From positions 2,418,001 through 2,482,000 of the forward strand of contig JAXHMJ010000005.1 of NCBI GenBank assembly GCA_034521575.1: 64,000 bases of DNA, given 5' to 3'. Under the pieces are notes generated by a model. The model was not told the DNA's origin. It made no database searches and saw only the letters and a program-made list of their open reading frames with translations. Made by a program: the position numbers and the translations under genes. Each line of letters opens with the position of its first letter. Position 1 is the first letter of the stretch. The stretch is from a candidate division KSB1 bacterium. GTDB lineage: Bacteria; Zhuqueibacterota; Zhuqueibacteria; Residuimicrobiales; Krinioviventaceae. Positions 17,006-29,756 of this stretch are shown in pieces.

Positions 17006-18718
17006 ATGAAGATAAAAGCGATTATACTATTTGCTCTGATACTGTTTGTGACGGCGGTGCAGGCACAGGTGGTTCCCAACGAGGGTGAAGCTGTTGTAAA
17101 TGGAGATGTTTCGGAATGGACATCTGATGACTATGCCGTTGATCTTTTAAAAGCCTGGGGCAAGGAAAAGCTGGGTGAATTGTATCTGCGTTATGATTGC
17201 GCGGACCAGGTCATGTATGTTTATGTTAAGATGACAGAGGGTGAATATGTTCAGGTTCAAAGCGGAGATGAGGTCTATATTAAGGTCAATGGTAGCAAAC
17301 GCGTCTCAAGTGACGATGCTTCGTTTGCCTGGGTGGCGTTAGACGATAATCAGGCACAGGGCTGGGAAGCATCTTTTACCCTGACTGAAGGCGCTTTTTC
17401 TTTTGATATACACACCAATGTCTGGCAGGATAATGAATCTCAAACCATGGGCTATAAAGATTTTGATGTGCTCATTGAATGTGAATATGATTACGGTGAC
17501 GCCACGGGCACGCCTCCGGCGTATAATGTGATGGATCAGAACAGAATCCGACTGGGCGGCACAGTGGACAATGAAACAGAACAGCAGGAAGACGGTTTTT
17601 GCGCCGGCGGTGACGACGCGCTTGACGGCAATGATGATGAAGATGGAGTAACATTCAAAGAAAACGGTGTCGAGCTGGCGTTCAATAACTATATTATGAG
17701 CTTTCAAAAAGGCAAGACCATGCAGGTGAGTGTAAACGTTTTTAATCAATCCGGAAAAGATGCTGTTCTGCGCGCCTGGGTTGATTATAACGGTGACGGG
17801 GATTTTCGGGACGATCAGGAGGATATCATCAATACGAGTTTTAATCACGGGACCGAGACGGTCTATAATACAAAATTTATCGTGCCGAATGAATCCTTTG
17901 TGGTTGAGGATCAAACCGTATTTTTCAGATTTCGTCTGCAGGCGGTCGGGGCTACTGTACAGACCAACAATACCACAGGAGAAGCATCGACTGTGCTTGG
18001 CGCTGAAAATCTTGCGGCCGTTGAAAACACAGTCGATTCAGAAGGGCGCGGCGGTTACGGGGAGGTCGAAGACTATGGCGTTCAGTTCACCGGCAGCCCT
18101 ATTGCTGTTGTATTGTCGCAATTAGCAGCAGACGTTGAAAATGACCTGGTGCATGTCAGATGGACTGCTGAATCCGAAGTGGATCATGCGGGTTATAATG
18201 TATACCGAAGTACAAAACACAATGATGGGTTTGTTAAACTGAATGAAAAGATGATTTTGTCCTCTCTATTTGATCATCGAGGCAGTTCTTATGTCTACAA
18301 GGATCAGGTCGCTGAGAACGGTGAGTATTTTTACCGGCTGGAAGCCGTGAATCTGGACGGAACATCAAAGCTTTACGGACCTGTAACTATCAAAGTTTCC
18401 GGATTGTCCGTTACCTCGGTAGAAGATCAGTTGTTGACTGAATCCTTCAAGCTGAACAAAAATTACCCGAACCCATTCAATCCGGTGACCACGATTTCCT
18501 TTAATCTGCCGAGTCAGGAAAATATTGATCTTCGGGTCTATGACATTCAGGGCCGGCTGGTCAACACGCTTGTGTCCGGCAGCCTGTCCGCCGGTGAGCA
18601 CCGTATCGTCTGGGATGCAACCAGCCAGACTGGCGAGCCGGTTGCCAGCGGAGTTTATTTTTACCAATTAACCTCCGAATCGTTCAACGATACACGTCAG
18701 ATGACGTTGATCCGTTAA
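17006..18718 (+). CDS. secreted GEVED-domain protein with C-terminal sorting domain
   Basis: A 570-residue exported protein. Signal peptide at 1-20 (ending AVQAQ). Residues about 25-165 form a beta-rich domain (NGDVSEWTSDDYAVDLL; alternate acidic/aromatic residues) like carbohydrate- or calcium-binding modules. Around 230-365 is a GEVED domain: AWVDYNGDGDFRDDQEDI and the name-giving GEVEDYGV. Next comes a fibronectin-III-like part (VRWTAESEVDHAGYNVYRS). The last 85 residues hold NYPNPFNPVTTISFNL..VYDIQGRLV..GVYFYQL, the FlgD-like / type IX secretion-type sorting domain. Probably a surface or released protein. GGAGG precedes the ATG by 8 bases. The 5' leader from 16915 is GC-richer and may be structured. 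Confidence 0.85.
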   Translation: MKIKAIILFALILFVTAVQAQVVPNEGEAVVNGDVSEWTSDDYAVDLLKAWGKEKLGELYLRYDCADQVMYVYVKMTEGEYVQVQSGDEVYIKVNGSKRVSSDDASFAWVALDDNQAQGWEASFTLTEGAFSFDIHTNVWQDNESQTMGYKDFDVLIECEYDYGDATGTPPAYNVMDQNRIRLGGTVDNETEQQEDGFCAGGDDALDGNDDEDGVTFKENGVELAFNNYIMSFQKGKTMQVSVNVFNQSGKDAVLRAWVDYNGDGDFRDDQEDIINTSFNHGTETVYNTKFIVPNESFVVEDQTVFFRFRLQAVGATVQTNNTTGEASTVLGAENLAAVENTVDSEGRGGYGEVEDYGVQFTGSPIAVVLSQLAADVENDLVHVRWTAESEVDHAGYNVYRSTKHNDGFVKLNEKMILSSLFDHRGSSYVYKDQVAENGEYFYRLEAVNLDGTSKLYGPVTIKVSGLSVTSVEDQLLTESFKLNKNYPNPFNPVTTISFNLPSQENIDLRVYDIQGRLVNTLVSGSLSAGEHRIVWDATSQTGEPVASGVYFYQLTSESFNDTRQMTLIR

Positions 18719-18727
18719 CGTTCATAC

Positions 18728-18762
18728 GCGTGCCATGCCTCCCCGGGCATGGCACGCTTTTC
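18728..18762 (+). terminator. terminator after the GEVED protein gene
   Basis: GCGTGCCATGCC and GGCATGGCACGC form a perfect 12-bp stem with loop TCCCCG, followed by TTTT. Confidence 0.85.
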
Positions 18763-19006
18763 AGGGGCGTGTTTTTATTGAATGAAACAGAGTGACGCAT
18801 GGATAATCTCAGCCATTGAAAAGAGGGGCGGGAGAGAGGTTGTGATTCTTTTCGGGGATGGCTTTTGCTGTTGAGACTTTATAAAAAAATGATTATATTT
18901 TATTAAAATGTCTAATCATGTACCCCGTCGTATCCCTGGAAAACAGGAAAATTCCGAGTTCAATATCCGAATCTACAGCGGCACTGAAATAAAGAGGGAG
19001 TCATTA

Positions 19007-21214
<2,208 letters not shown>

Positions 21215-21308
21215 AAACGGAAACATATTTTGTCCTATCAAGTAAAAAATCTTGACTGGGATAAAAATTATAATTAAATTAACAAACTGAATAATGATGG
21301 GTTGACTT

Positions 21309-21533
21309 ATGGCAAAGAAAAAAACACAACAGAATAAGGCGCTCGGAACGCGGAATTATGTGATATTTGGTATCGCGGTTCTGCTGTTAGTCGCGGGCTA
21401 TGTGATTATGGCGCAGGGTTCCACCAACAGTGCCGCAGCGCTGACGGTCGCGCCGATTCTACTGGTGATTGCGTATTGTGTGCTTGTTCCGATTGCAATT
21501 TTGCTGAAACCCAAAAAGTCTTTGGGCGATTAG
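21309..21533 (+). CDS. small two-helix membrane protein (DUF3098-like)
   Basis: A 74-residue protein: a lysine-rich start (MAKKKTQQNK), one helix around 20-38 (YVIFGIAVLLLVAGYVIMA), a short Ser/Asn turn, and a second helix around 48-66 (VAPILLVIAYCVLVPIAILL) followed by KPKKSLGD. The sequence resembles the DUF3098 family of FCB-group bacteria; function is unknown. Oddity: its last codons and TAG stop (21531-21533) lie inside the tRNA-Val gene, overlapping it by 10 bases. A promoter-like TTGACT (21252-21257) with TAAATT 17 bases later precedes it, so gene and tRNA may share a transcript. Confidence 0.75.
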   Translation: MAKKKTQQNKALGTRNYVIFGIAVLLLVAGYVIMAQGSTNSAAALTVAPILLVIAYCVLVPIAILLKPKKSLGD

Positions 21534-21598
21534 CTCAGCTGGTTCAGAGCACCTGCCTTACAAGCAGGGGGTCACTGGTTCGAATCCAGTATCGCCCA
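21524..21598 (+). tRNA. tRNA-Val (TAC)
   Basis: A 75-base cloverleaf: GGGCGAT / ATCGCCC acceptor, D-arm TAGCTCAGCTGGTTCAGAGC, anticodon loop CTTACAA (TAC), T-arm ACTGGTTCGAATCCAGT. No encoded CCA. The first 10 bases are also the end of the upstream coding gene. Confidence 0.97.
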
Positions 21599-21659
21599 CT
21601 GCGGAAAAAAAGCTTGCGATTGGATAGAATATTTACTATTTTTTCAAGCTTTCATATAC

Positions 21660-21733
21660 GGGGTCGTAGTGCAGTTGGTTAGCACACCGGCCTGTCAAGC
21701 CGGAGGTCGCGGGTTCAAGTCCCGTCGGCCCCG
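21660..21733 (+). tRNA. tRNA-Asp (GTC)
   Basis: A 74-base cloverleaf: GGGGTCG / CGGCCCC acceptor (one G-T pair), D-arm GTGCAGTTGGTTAGCAC, anticodon stem CCGGC / GCCGG with loop CTGTCAA (GTC), T-arm CGGGTTCAAGTCCCG, discriminator G. Two altered partial copies follow at 21801 and 22163. Confidence 0.97.
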
Positions 21734-21739
21734 CATTAA

Positions 21740-21771
21740 TAGGAGAATCATTTTTTGGTTCTCCTATTTTT
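21740..21771 (+). terminator. terminator of tRNA-Asp
   Basis: TAGGAGAA / TTCTCCTA stem followed by TTTTTG. The same place after the tRNA-like copy at 22163 holds a variant of this hairpin. Confidence 0.85.
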
Positions 21772-21800
21772 GTTTATAGTGAAGAGATATTTTCATTGGT

Positions 21801-21872
21801 GCGGGCGCAGCTGTTTAGCACATCCCGATGCTCGGGAAGGTCGCGCAAGTCGGGTTCGGCCCAGCCCGAAGG
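21801..21872 (+). repeat. tRNA-Asp-like copy 1 with replaced anticodon arm
   Basis: GCAG..TTTAGCACA matches the D-arm of tRNA-Asp. The anticodon arm is replaced by TCCCGATGCTCGGGA, a 6-bp hairpin with a GCT-type loop. AGGTCGCG then matches the variable region, the T-arm is altered (CAAGTCGGGTTC) and GGCCC matches the start of the 3' acceptor. It cannot fold into a normal tRNA. It shares a near-identical 50-base core with copy 2 at 22163. It ends in its own terminator at 21870-21899. Confidence 0.7.
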
Positions 21873-21899
21873 AGGACCCCCAACGGTCCTCCTTTTTTT
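21870..21899 (+). terminator. terminator after tRNA-Asp-like copy 1
   Basis: AGGAGGACC / GGTCCTCCT stem with a 6-base loop followed by seven T. Confidence 0.85.
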
Positions 21900-21921
21900 G
21901 TTAGGCTAAAAAAGGGGGTCT

Positions 21922-22170
21922 ATGTATTATACTTATATTTTAGAAAACGCTCAGGGGGTTTACTACATTGGACAAACGAATAACCTTAAAGAAAGAATAA
22001 AGCGTCATAATCGTGGTGGATCGCAATATACCCGTGGTAAGGGTCCCTGGCGGCTTGCTTATTATGAAGAATTGCCGGACAGATCGAGTGCAGTAAAACG
22101 CGAGAAGGAGTTAAAAGCGATCAGGAACAAGAAAGTGTTAAAAGAAATAATCGAGCAAAAGAATGGTTAG
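21922..22170 (+). CDS. small GIY-YIG endonuclease domain protein
   Basis: An 82-residue stand-alone GIY-YIG nuclease domain. YYTYIL and YYIGQT are the paired strands that name the family; LKERIKRHN has the catalytic Arg; VKREKELKA holds the metal-binding Glu. Such domains cut DNA and occur in repair (UvrC), restriction and homing enzymes; small ones of the UPF0213/YhbQ type have nuclease activity. Here the gene lies between two altered tRNA-Asp-like copies, and its TAG stop (22168-22170) is inside the second copy, in GGTTAGCACA. That setting suggests a mobile or formerly mobile element at the tRNA-Asp gene, though this is an inference. Confidence 0.85.
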   Translation: MYYTYILENAQGVYYIGQTNNLKERIKRHNRGGSQYTRGKGPWRLAYYEELPDRSSAVKREKELKAIRNKKVLKEIIEQKNG

Positions 22171-22219
22171 CACATCCCGATGCTCGGGAAGGTCGCGCAA
22201 GTCGGGTTCGGCCCCGCAT
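22163..22219 (+). repeat. tRNA-Asp-like copy 2 with replaced anticodon arm
   Basis: ATGGTTAGCACA matches the tRNA-Asp D-arm, then TCCCGATGCTCGGGA replaces the anticodon arm, AGGTCGCG matches the variable region, the T-arm is altered, and GGCCCCGCATTAATAGGAG (22210-22228) is identical to the end and 3' flank of tRNA-Asp. So the 3' junction of the real tRNA gene is duplicated on the far side of the nuclease gene. Confidence 0.75.
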
Positions 22220-22223
22220 TAAT

Positions 22224-22254
22224 AGGAGGATCCATACGGGTCCTCCTGTTTTTG
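22224..22254 (+). terminator. terminator after tRNA-Asp-like copy 2
   Basis: AGGAGGATCC / GGGTCCTCCT stem followed by GTTTTTG. The bases after it (TTTTTGTTTATAG) also repeat the flank of the tRNA-Asp terminator. Confidence 0.8.
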
Positions 22255-22262
22255 TTTATAGG

Positions 22263-25029
<2,767 letters not shown>

Positions 25030-25030
<1 letters not shown>

Positions 25031-25416
25031 GCGTGGTGCAGACCTATCTGGAAACCGAACACATGCTTGAAAAGATTCTCAAAAATTATTCAGAATACGA
25101 TTACTGTTTCTGGAAAGTCCTGAATAAAGTGGATTGAGAATTTCTGGGCATCGCCGGAGTACTCTAACAGAAGATTGAAGGTACGGCGGAGACAGAGATA
25201 TCCTATCGGATCATGCGCAGGTATTGGAATAACGGCTATGCAACAGAAGCAGCCGGGGCATGCAAAGAGTACGGAACGAACATATTAGGCAGGAAAAGGC
25301 TCATATCTCTGATCCGTCCGGGAAATATCGCTTCGAAACGGGTGGCCGAAAAGCTGGGCACCAGCGCATCGGAAATGGTTATTTTTGAGGGTGCTGAACA
25401 TGTGCTTTATCTTTAG
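25030..25416 (+). pseudogene. decayed GNAT acetyltransferase (RimJ/RimL-like)
   Basis: The stretch reads like a GNAT protein: an N-terminal part up to FWKVLNKVD, then after stops EFLGIAGVL, EISYRIMRRYWNNGYATEAAGACKEYG (acetyl-CoA-binding region, normally RGYATEA), and NIASKRVAEKLGT (C-terminal motif). At least two in-frame stops (TGA at 25136-25138 and TAA at 25166-25168) break it. Only the last part from 25213 stays open. A transferred or no longer selected gene is likely; sequence error could explain one stop but hardly both. Confidence 0.65.
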
Positions 25417-25610
25417 AAAAATAAAATAAGACGTTTTGCTGCAGGGAAACACAATTCTAAATATGTTTACAGAAAATCTGAGTTTTAATTGTTTGGAACT
25501 ATATATTTGAAAATTCAGTCATGAAACAGTTTCCGGAAAAGCGGCCGTGTTAACAGAGTTTTCCGTTTCGATAGATATATTGAATTTATTAATCGCAAAA
25601 AGGAGTGTCC

Positions 25611-26147
25611 ATGGAGATTCGTGAAACCACAGATTCGGATACTGGAAACATGTTATGGGTCGAAAAAAGAGCCTTTGGGGAGGACGAAGAGGCCAATCTC
25701 GTAAACGATCTTTTGGCAGATGCGAGCGCCAGGCCGCTTTGCTCCCTGCTTGCATTTGATGGAGACAGAGCCGTTGGTCATATTTTTTTCACCGCCGGGC
25801 GGCTGGAAAACGGTCCGCAGAGCGCTGTTGTATCCATATTGGCGCCGCTGGCGGTCATTCCGGAGTATCAAAAACAGGGGATCGGCGGCCAGCTCATCGA
25901 ACGCGGACTGCAGTTGCTGACCGGGTCCGATGTCGATCTGGTGTTTGTGCTCGGACACCCGGAGTATTATCCGCGTCACGGGTTCAAGCCGGCGGGCGTG
26001 CAGGGATTTGAGGCACCTTATCCGATCCCGGACAAAGACGCGGATGCCTGGATGGTTCAGGAGCTGCAGCCGGGTGTGATCGGCCGGGTGTCCGGCCGGG
26101 TTCGCTGTGCAGAGATGTTGGATAAACCCGAATATTGGCAGGAATAA
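25611..26147 (+). CDS. GNAT family N-acetyltransferase (YhbS-like)
   Basis: A 178-residue GNAT acetyltransferase. It has MEIRETTDSDTGNMLWVEKRAFG, the central LAPLAVIPEYQKQGIGGQLIERG (acetyl-CoA pyrophosphate loop Q-x-x-G-x-G) and LVFVLGHPEYYPRHGFKPA, the pattern of the YhbS group. The acceptor is unknown. The ATG at 25611 has AAGGAG 5-6 bases before it; a GTG at 25605 is less likely. Single gene, no clear partner. Confidence 0.88.
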   Translation: MEIRETTDSDTGNMLWVEKRAFGEDEEANLVNDLLADASARPLCSLLAFDGDRAVGHIFFTAGRLENGPQSAVVSILAPLAVIPEYQKQGIGGQLIERGLQLLTGSDVDLVFVLGHPEYYPRHGFKPAGVQGFEAPYPIPDKDADAWMVQELQPGVIGRVSGRVRCAEMLDKPEYWQE

Positions 26148-26210
26148 GCGTATACATGCTTTGAACAAAAAATCAATGTGCCCCTGGCGCCTATTACAAA
26201 GAGGGTTGTT

Positions 26211-26755
26211 GTGACCCTGGAAATGTTTAAAGAGCAAATTGACTGGCTGCTGCAGGGCGATCCTTCGATCCGCTATTAGGTTCTGCGGGATTTGACCGAT
26301 GCCCCGGAACCCGATGTGCAGCGCGAACAGCGGAGAATCCTTAAAGCGGGCTGGGACAGGCAGCTGCTGGAGCTTCAGGATGAAACCGGAACCTGGTCCC
26401 AGGCTCTGTATTCGCCCAAATGGACGTCGACGTTTTACACCCTGCTGCTGTTGAAGCGGCTGGGGGCGGGACCGGAACCGGCGCTGCAGAAAGCCTGCCG
26501 GGTGCTGCTGGACAAAGGATTTTACGAAAAAGACGGCGGTATCAATTACTGGAAGACCTGGAAACAAGGCGAATGCTGTGTTATTTTCAGATTGACGATC
26601 CCCGCATGCACCGTATGCTGGAATATTTGTTCACCATGCAAATGAACGATCAGGGCTGGAATTGTGAACGTCCCCGGGGCGCGACGCATAGTTCGTTTCA
26701 CACCACAATTTCGGTGCTGGAAGGGTACGCGGATTTGCACGGATTGCTATCATAG
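26211..26755 (+). pseudogene. prenyltransferase / squalene-oxidase-repeat-like protein, broken
   Basis: Translation from about 26211 gives TLEMFKEQIDWLLQGDPSIRY, then TAG (26277-26279) where the family normally has a Gln or Trp, then VLRDLTDAPEPDVQREQ, LYSPKWTSTFYTLLLLKRLG and DGGINYW. Near 26565 the frame shifts by one and continues with DPRMHRMLEYLFTMQM, GWNCERPRG, SSFHTTISVLEGY, the alpha-alpha barrel repeats of squalene-cyclase-like proteins of unknown function. With one nonsense codon and one shift it is probably a pseudogene, although the shift could be a sequence error. Confidence 0.65.
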
Positions 26756-26924
26756 GTCAAGTCAATATCCTGCAATACTCGCCGTCCCTCCGATTCACGA
26801 TTCCTCAATCCCGAATCTCCCAATGTCCGCGGGGCAAAAAACTAAAAAATCCTTTTGATTTTACAGGAATAATCGCTTAATTTCAAAAAATTGTTCAGTC
26901 ACGCGTAAAAAACCGGGAGAACCT

Positions 26925-28391
26925 ATGTACTGGCATTTAATCGTTATTCTGGTCTATTTTCTCATTCTGCTTGGCATTAATATTCATCGATCCAGAAAGA
27001 TCAAGAGTCATGATGATTATATGGTTGCAGGACGCTCTCTGTCCATCCATGTGATGGTATTCACTCTGATTGCCACATGGATCGGCTCGGGGACGTTTAT
27101 TGCCGGCGCCGAGTATGCGTTCAAGGCGGGGTTCAGCTCGCTCTGGATGCCTGCCGGCGCGTGGGCCGGTATCCTTGTTATTTATTTTTTGGCGGCCAAG
27201 ATCCGAACATTCGGACAGTACACCGTCGGCGATATTCTGCACGTCCGCTATGGTAAATTTGCCAGATTGTTTGGCTCTATTGCCATTATCATTGCTTTTA
27301 CCACGATTGTCAGTTATCAGTACCGGGCGGGCGGCTATATTTTGAATATTGTAACGAACGGGGATATCTCGGTTGCGACCGGTCAGGCGATCAGCGCATT
27401 TTTTATTATCATATTTACCGCGCTGGCGGGCATGGTGTCTGTGGCGCATACAGATTTGTACAATGGTATTTTGATCGTCGTGGCCTGTATTGTATCCGCG
27501 CCGTTTGTCATTATGAATGCCGGGGGATTGGAACAGGCGCACGCGGTGCTGCCAGCGGGTCATTTTGAGCTGTTCAGCTCGGATTTCGGCGAATATCCGG
27601 CATTAAAGGCGTTCGGATTTTTCTTTGCGACTCTGATGCTGCTGATGGGCGAACAGTCCATGTATCAAAAGTTTTATTCGGCAAAAAAACCCGGTGATGC
27701 CCGGACCGCAGCCGGATTGTGGATTATCGGTACTATTGTGGTCGAGGTGGTTGTGGTGGTCATTGCCATTTTTGCCGCTGTTAAATTCTGGGGCCAGGAT
27801 ATCGATCCCGCCTCGATTGTCATTCTGGCGGCCAATAACATGGTGCCCGCGCCGGTCGGATTGCTGCTGCTGGCAGCGGCCTGGGCCGTGCTGGTGTCCA
27901 CGGGTATGAATTTCCTGTTGTCGCCGACGACCAATATCATGCGTGATATTGTGGATAAAACATTTCATAAAAAGCTGCCGGAACACCGGAAAATTATCAC
28001 ACAAAAAATACTGGTTCTGGTTTTAGGAATCTGTGCATTTGCTATGGTGTTTATACCCACGGTTTTGAATAAACCCATTTCCGTATTAAAATACGCCTAT
28101 TTTGCCTATACCCTGTACGGGGTCTCGATTACACCGGTTTTACTGGCTGCATTGTCATGGAAACGGGCGACCAAAGCAGCCGGGATCACCTCGATTGTAT
28201 TGGGAGCCAGTTTGGCGTTGTTTTTCGAATTCATTGCGCCCTTTGCAACGCCGGGTATTATTATAGACGGCGATCCCTGGGGCATTCCGTCTATTTTTAT
28301 CTGTCTCTTCTTTTCAGTGGGGTCACTGGTTGGGGTCAGTCTGCTGACGCCCAAACCGGAGGATGTGGTGTTGAACGAGATATTCAACTGA
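26925..28391 (+). CDS. sodium:solute symporter family protein
   Basis: A 488-residue inner-membrane transporter of the SSS family, with about 13 hydrophobic helices. Family marks are the first helix MYWHLIVILVYFLILLG, DDYMVAGRSL before helix 2, ATWIGSGTFIAGAEYAF (sodium-binding region of helix 2), and YTVGDILHVRYG. It likely carries a small organic substrate (sugar, amino acid, carboxylate) into the cell with sodium; which one is not clear. GGGAG lies about 8 bases before the ATG. It appears as a single gene within the accessory stretch, with no enzyme gene beside it to suggest the substrate. Confidence 0.9.
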   Translation: MYWHLIVILVYFLILLGINIHRSRKIKSHDDYMVAGRSLSIHVMVFTLIATWIGSGTFIAGAEYAFKAGFSSLWMPAGAWAGILVIYFLAAKIRTFGQYTVGDILHVRYGKFARLFGSIAIIIAFTTIVSYQYRAGGYILNIVTNGDISVATGQAISAFFIIIFTALAGMVSVAHTDLYNGILIVVACIVSAPFVIMNAGGLEQAHAVLPAGHFELFSSDFGEYPALKAFGFFFATLMLLMGEQSMYQKFYSAKKPGDARTAAGLWIIGTIVVEVVVVVIAIFAAVKFWGQDIDPASIVILAANNMVPAPVGLLLLAAAWAVLVSTGMNFLLSPTTNIMRDIVDKTFHKKLPEHRKIITQKILVLVLGICAFAMVFIPTVLNKPISVLKYAYFAYTLYGVSITPVLLAALSWKRATKAAGITSIVLGASLALFFEFIAPFATPGIIIDGDPWGIPSIFICLFFSVGSLVGVSLLTPKPEDVVLNEIFN

Positions 28392-28406
28392 TTATCTCTA
28401 ATTTTT

Positions 28407-28880
28407 ATGAATTGTTTGTTTTTAAATCATTCTTTTGTTTTATGCTTTGCTGAGTGTGTTGCTTTTGTATCCTCTAAGATATCGATCCCGGCAGTCTCTG
28501 ACAGTACGTACCCGGGTACGTACTGTTCGGAGGGATTTGAGGAAACTACGAGCTACGGTATGATCGGATATGAGGTCCCGCATCGGCTTTATCCCGCAGG
28601 ATACCATGTATCGCCGGATCAGCCGCTGCTGTTTGTTCATCTTGCTTTGCAAAAAAACTATATTGCTTTATATCACATGGGGTTATATGTCATACCGGAG
28701 CTGCTGGAGTGGTTTAAGACGGAATATGCAAAGCACAGCCGCTACAAGCTGGATATGGGCAAGAGCTGTATTCGCTTTAAAAGGCTGGGTGTGATTCCGT
28801 TTAAACTTGTCGGTGTGCTGATGAGCAAAATATCGGTTCAAGACTGGATCAATATTTATGAACAACAACATAAACGCTAA
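28407..28880 (+). pseudogene. DUF1801-like protein, N terminus replaced
   Basis: From EGFEETTSYGMIGYEVPH on (about 28530) the sequence follows DUF1801 proteins closely: YPAGYHVSPDQPLLFVHLALQKNYIALYHMG, ELLEWFKTEYAKHS, LDMGKSCIRFK and VQDWINIYEQ. The usual first 25-35 residues are missing; instead the frame reads unrelated residues and a perfect 26-bp palindrome (28501-28526) stands right at the break. No good start codon or ribosome site is present for the conserved part. Probably a truncated gene; function of the family is unknown. Confidence 0.65.
28501..28526. repeat. perfect 26-bp palindrome
   Basis: ACAGTACGTACCC followed at once by its exact reverse complement, with no spacer. It lies at the point where the DUF1801-like gene loses similarity. 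Confidence 0.9.
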
Positions 28881-29029
28881 ACCGGCGGCTGCCGATTGCA
28901 ATCGGGTAATTTTATCTATATATTTTAAATTGGCAATTTTAACAGAAAACAATGGCAAGTGCAGGGTATTGAACTCATTTGATCCGAGAAATATAAATGA
29001 TTGATGTGAAAAAGCGACAGGATAACGAC

Positions 29030-29635
29030 ATGCTTTATGAGATTCAGAAAAAAGACATTCCTAAAGCCGGTGTTGTACTGGCCGATGCGTTCCAGTTCGA
29101 TCCGCTTTGGAACAAGATATTTGAAGGAGAAGCAAACCTGGAAGCAAAATTCCGCGCCTGTTTTGAAACACCGGTGCGGTTTTGTTACAAATACGGCGAG
29201 GTCTATGCGCCGTCGGACAACCTGGAAGGCATTGCCGCTTATGTCCCGGGGAGTCATTCGAACATGACACCCTGGCGCATGCTGTTGAGCGGCGCTTTTC
29301 TGTCCGGGATGAGAATGGGGACCCATGTCGGGAGAAAAATGGCGCCTGTGTTCAAACCGCTGGATCAGGATCGCAAACAGCATATGAAAAACAAAGAGTT
29401 TCTCTATCTCTTTATCATCGGTGTATCCACGGCTCATCAGGGAAAGGGTTACGGCGGAAAAATGCTGCGGCATTTGATCGAGCAAAGCGATTCAGCTGGA
29501 ATTCCCATCTATCTGGAAACCGAAACCAGAGACAATGTCGCGATGTATGAAACATTCGGGTTCAGGGTATTGAAAAATGGCATCCTGCCGATGATCGATC
29601 AGCCCATGTGGGAGCTGCTGAGGGAACCACGCTGA
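29030..29635 (+). CDS. GNAT family N-acetyltransferase
   Basis: About 201 residues from the chosen ATG at 29030 (AGGA 8 bases before); an upstream in-frame ATG at 28997 would add 11 residues. The family start is IQKKDIPKAGVVLADAFQFDP; the core is LYLFIIGVSTAHQGKGYGGKMLRHLIEQSD (acetyl-CoA loop Q-x-x-G-x-G) and the end is YLETETRDNVAMYETFGFRVL. This group resembles acetyltransferases with a wide acceptor pocket; the substrate is not known. Third GNAT gene in 4.6 kb. Confidence 0.88.
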   Translation: MLYEIQKKDIPKAGVVLADAFQFDPLWNKIFEGEANLEAKFRACFETPVRFCYKYGEVYAPSDNLEGIAAYVPGSHSNMTPWRMLLSGAFLSGMRMGTHVGRKMAPVFKPLDQDRKQHMKNKEFLYLFIIGVSTAHQGKGYGGKMLRHLIEQSDSAGIPIYLETETRDNVAMYETFGFRVLKNGILPMIDQPMWELLREPR

Positions 29636-29756
29636 AGAAATCCAGGCTAACGCATTGGTTGTAAAAACCTGTCGCCTTTTTCCCGCGTTCCTTTACAATA
29701 AAACCGCGTGCCGTGCGTTTAATCTGTTGAATGTTCATGTTCATACGGAGGCGGAT

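Noticed and set aside
25653-26567. Minus-strand open frame of 304 codons
   Set aside because: Complement of the acetyltransferase and prenyltransferase-like sequences; no recognisable protein.
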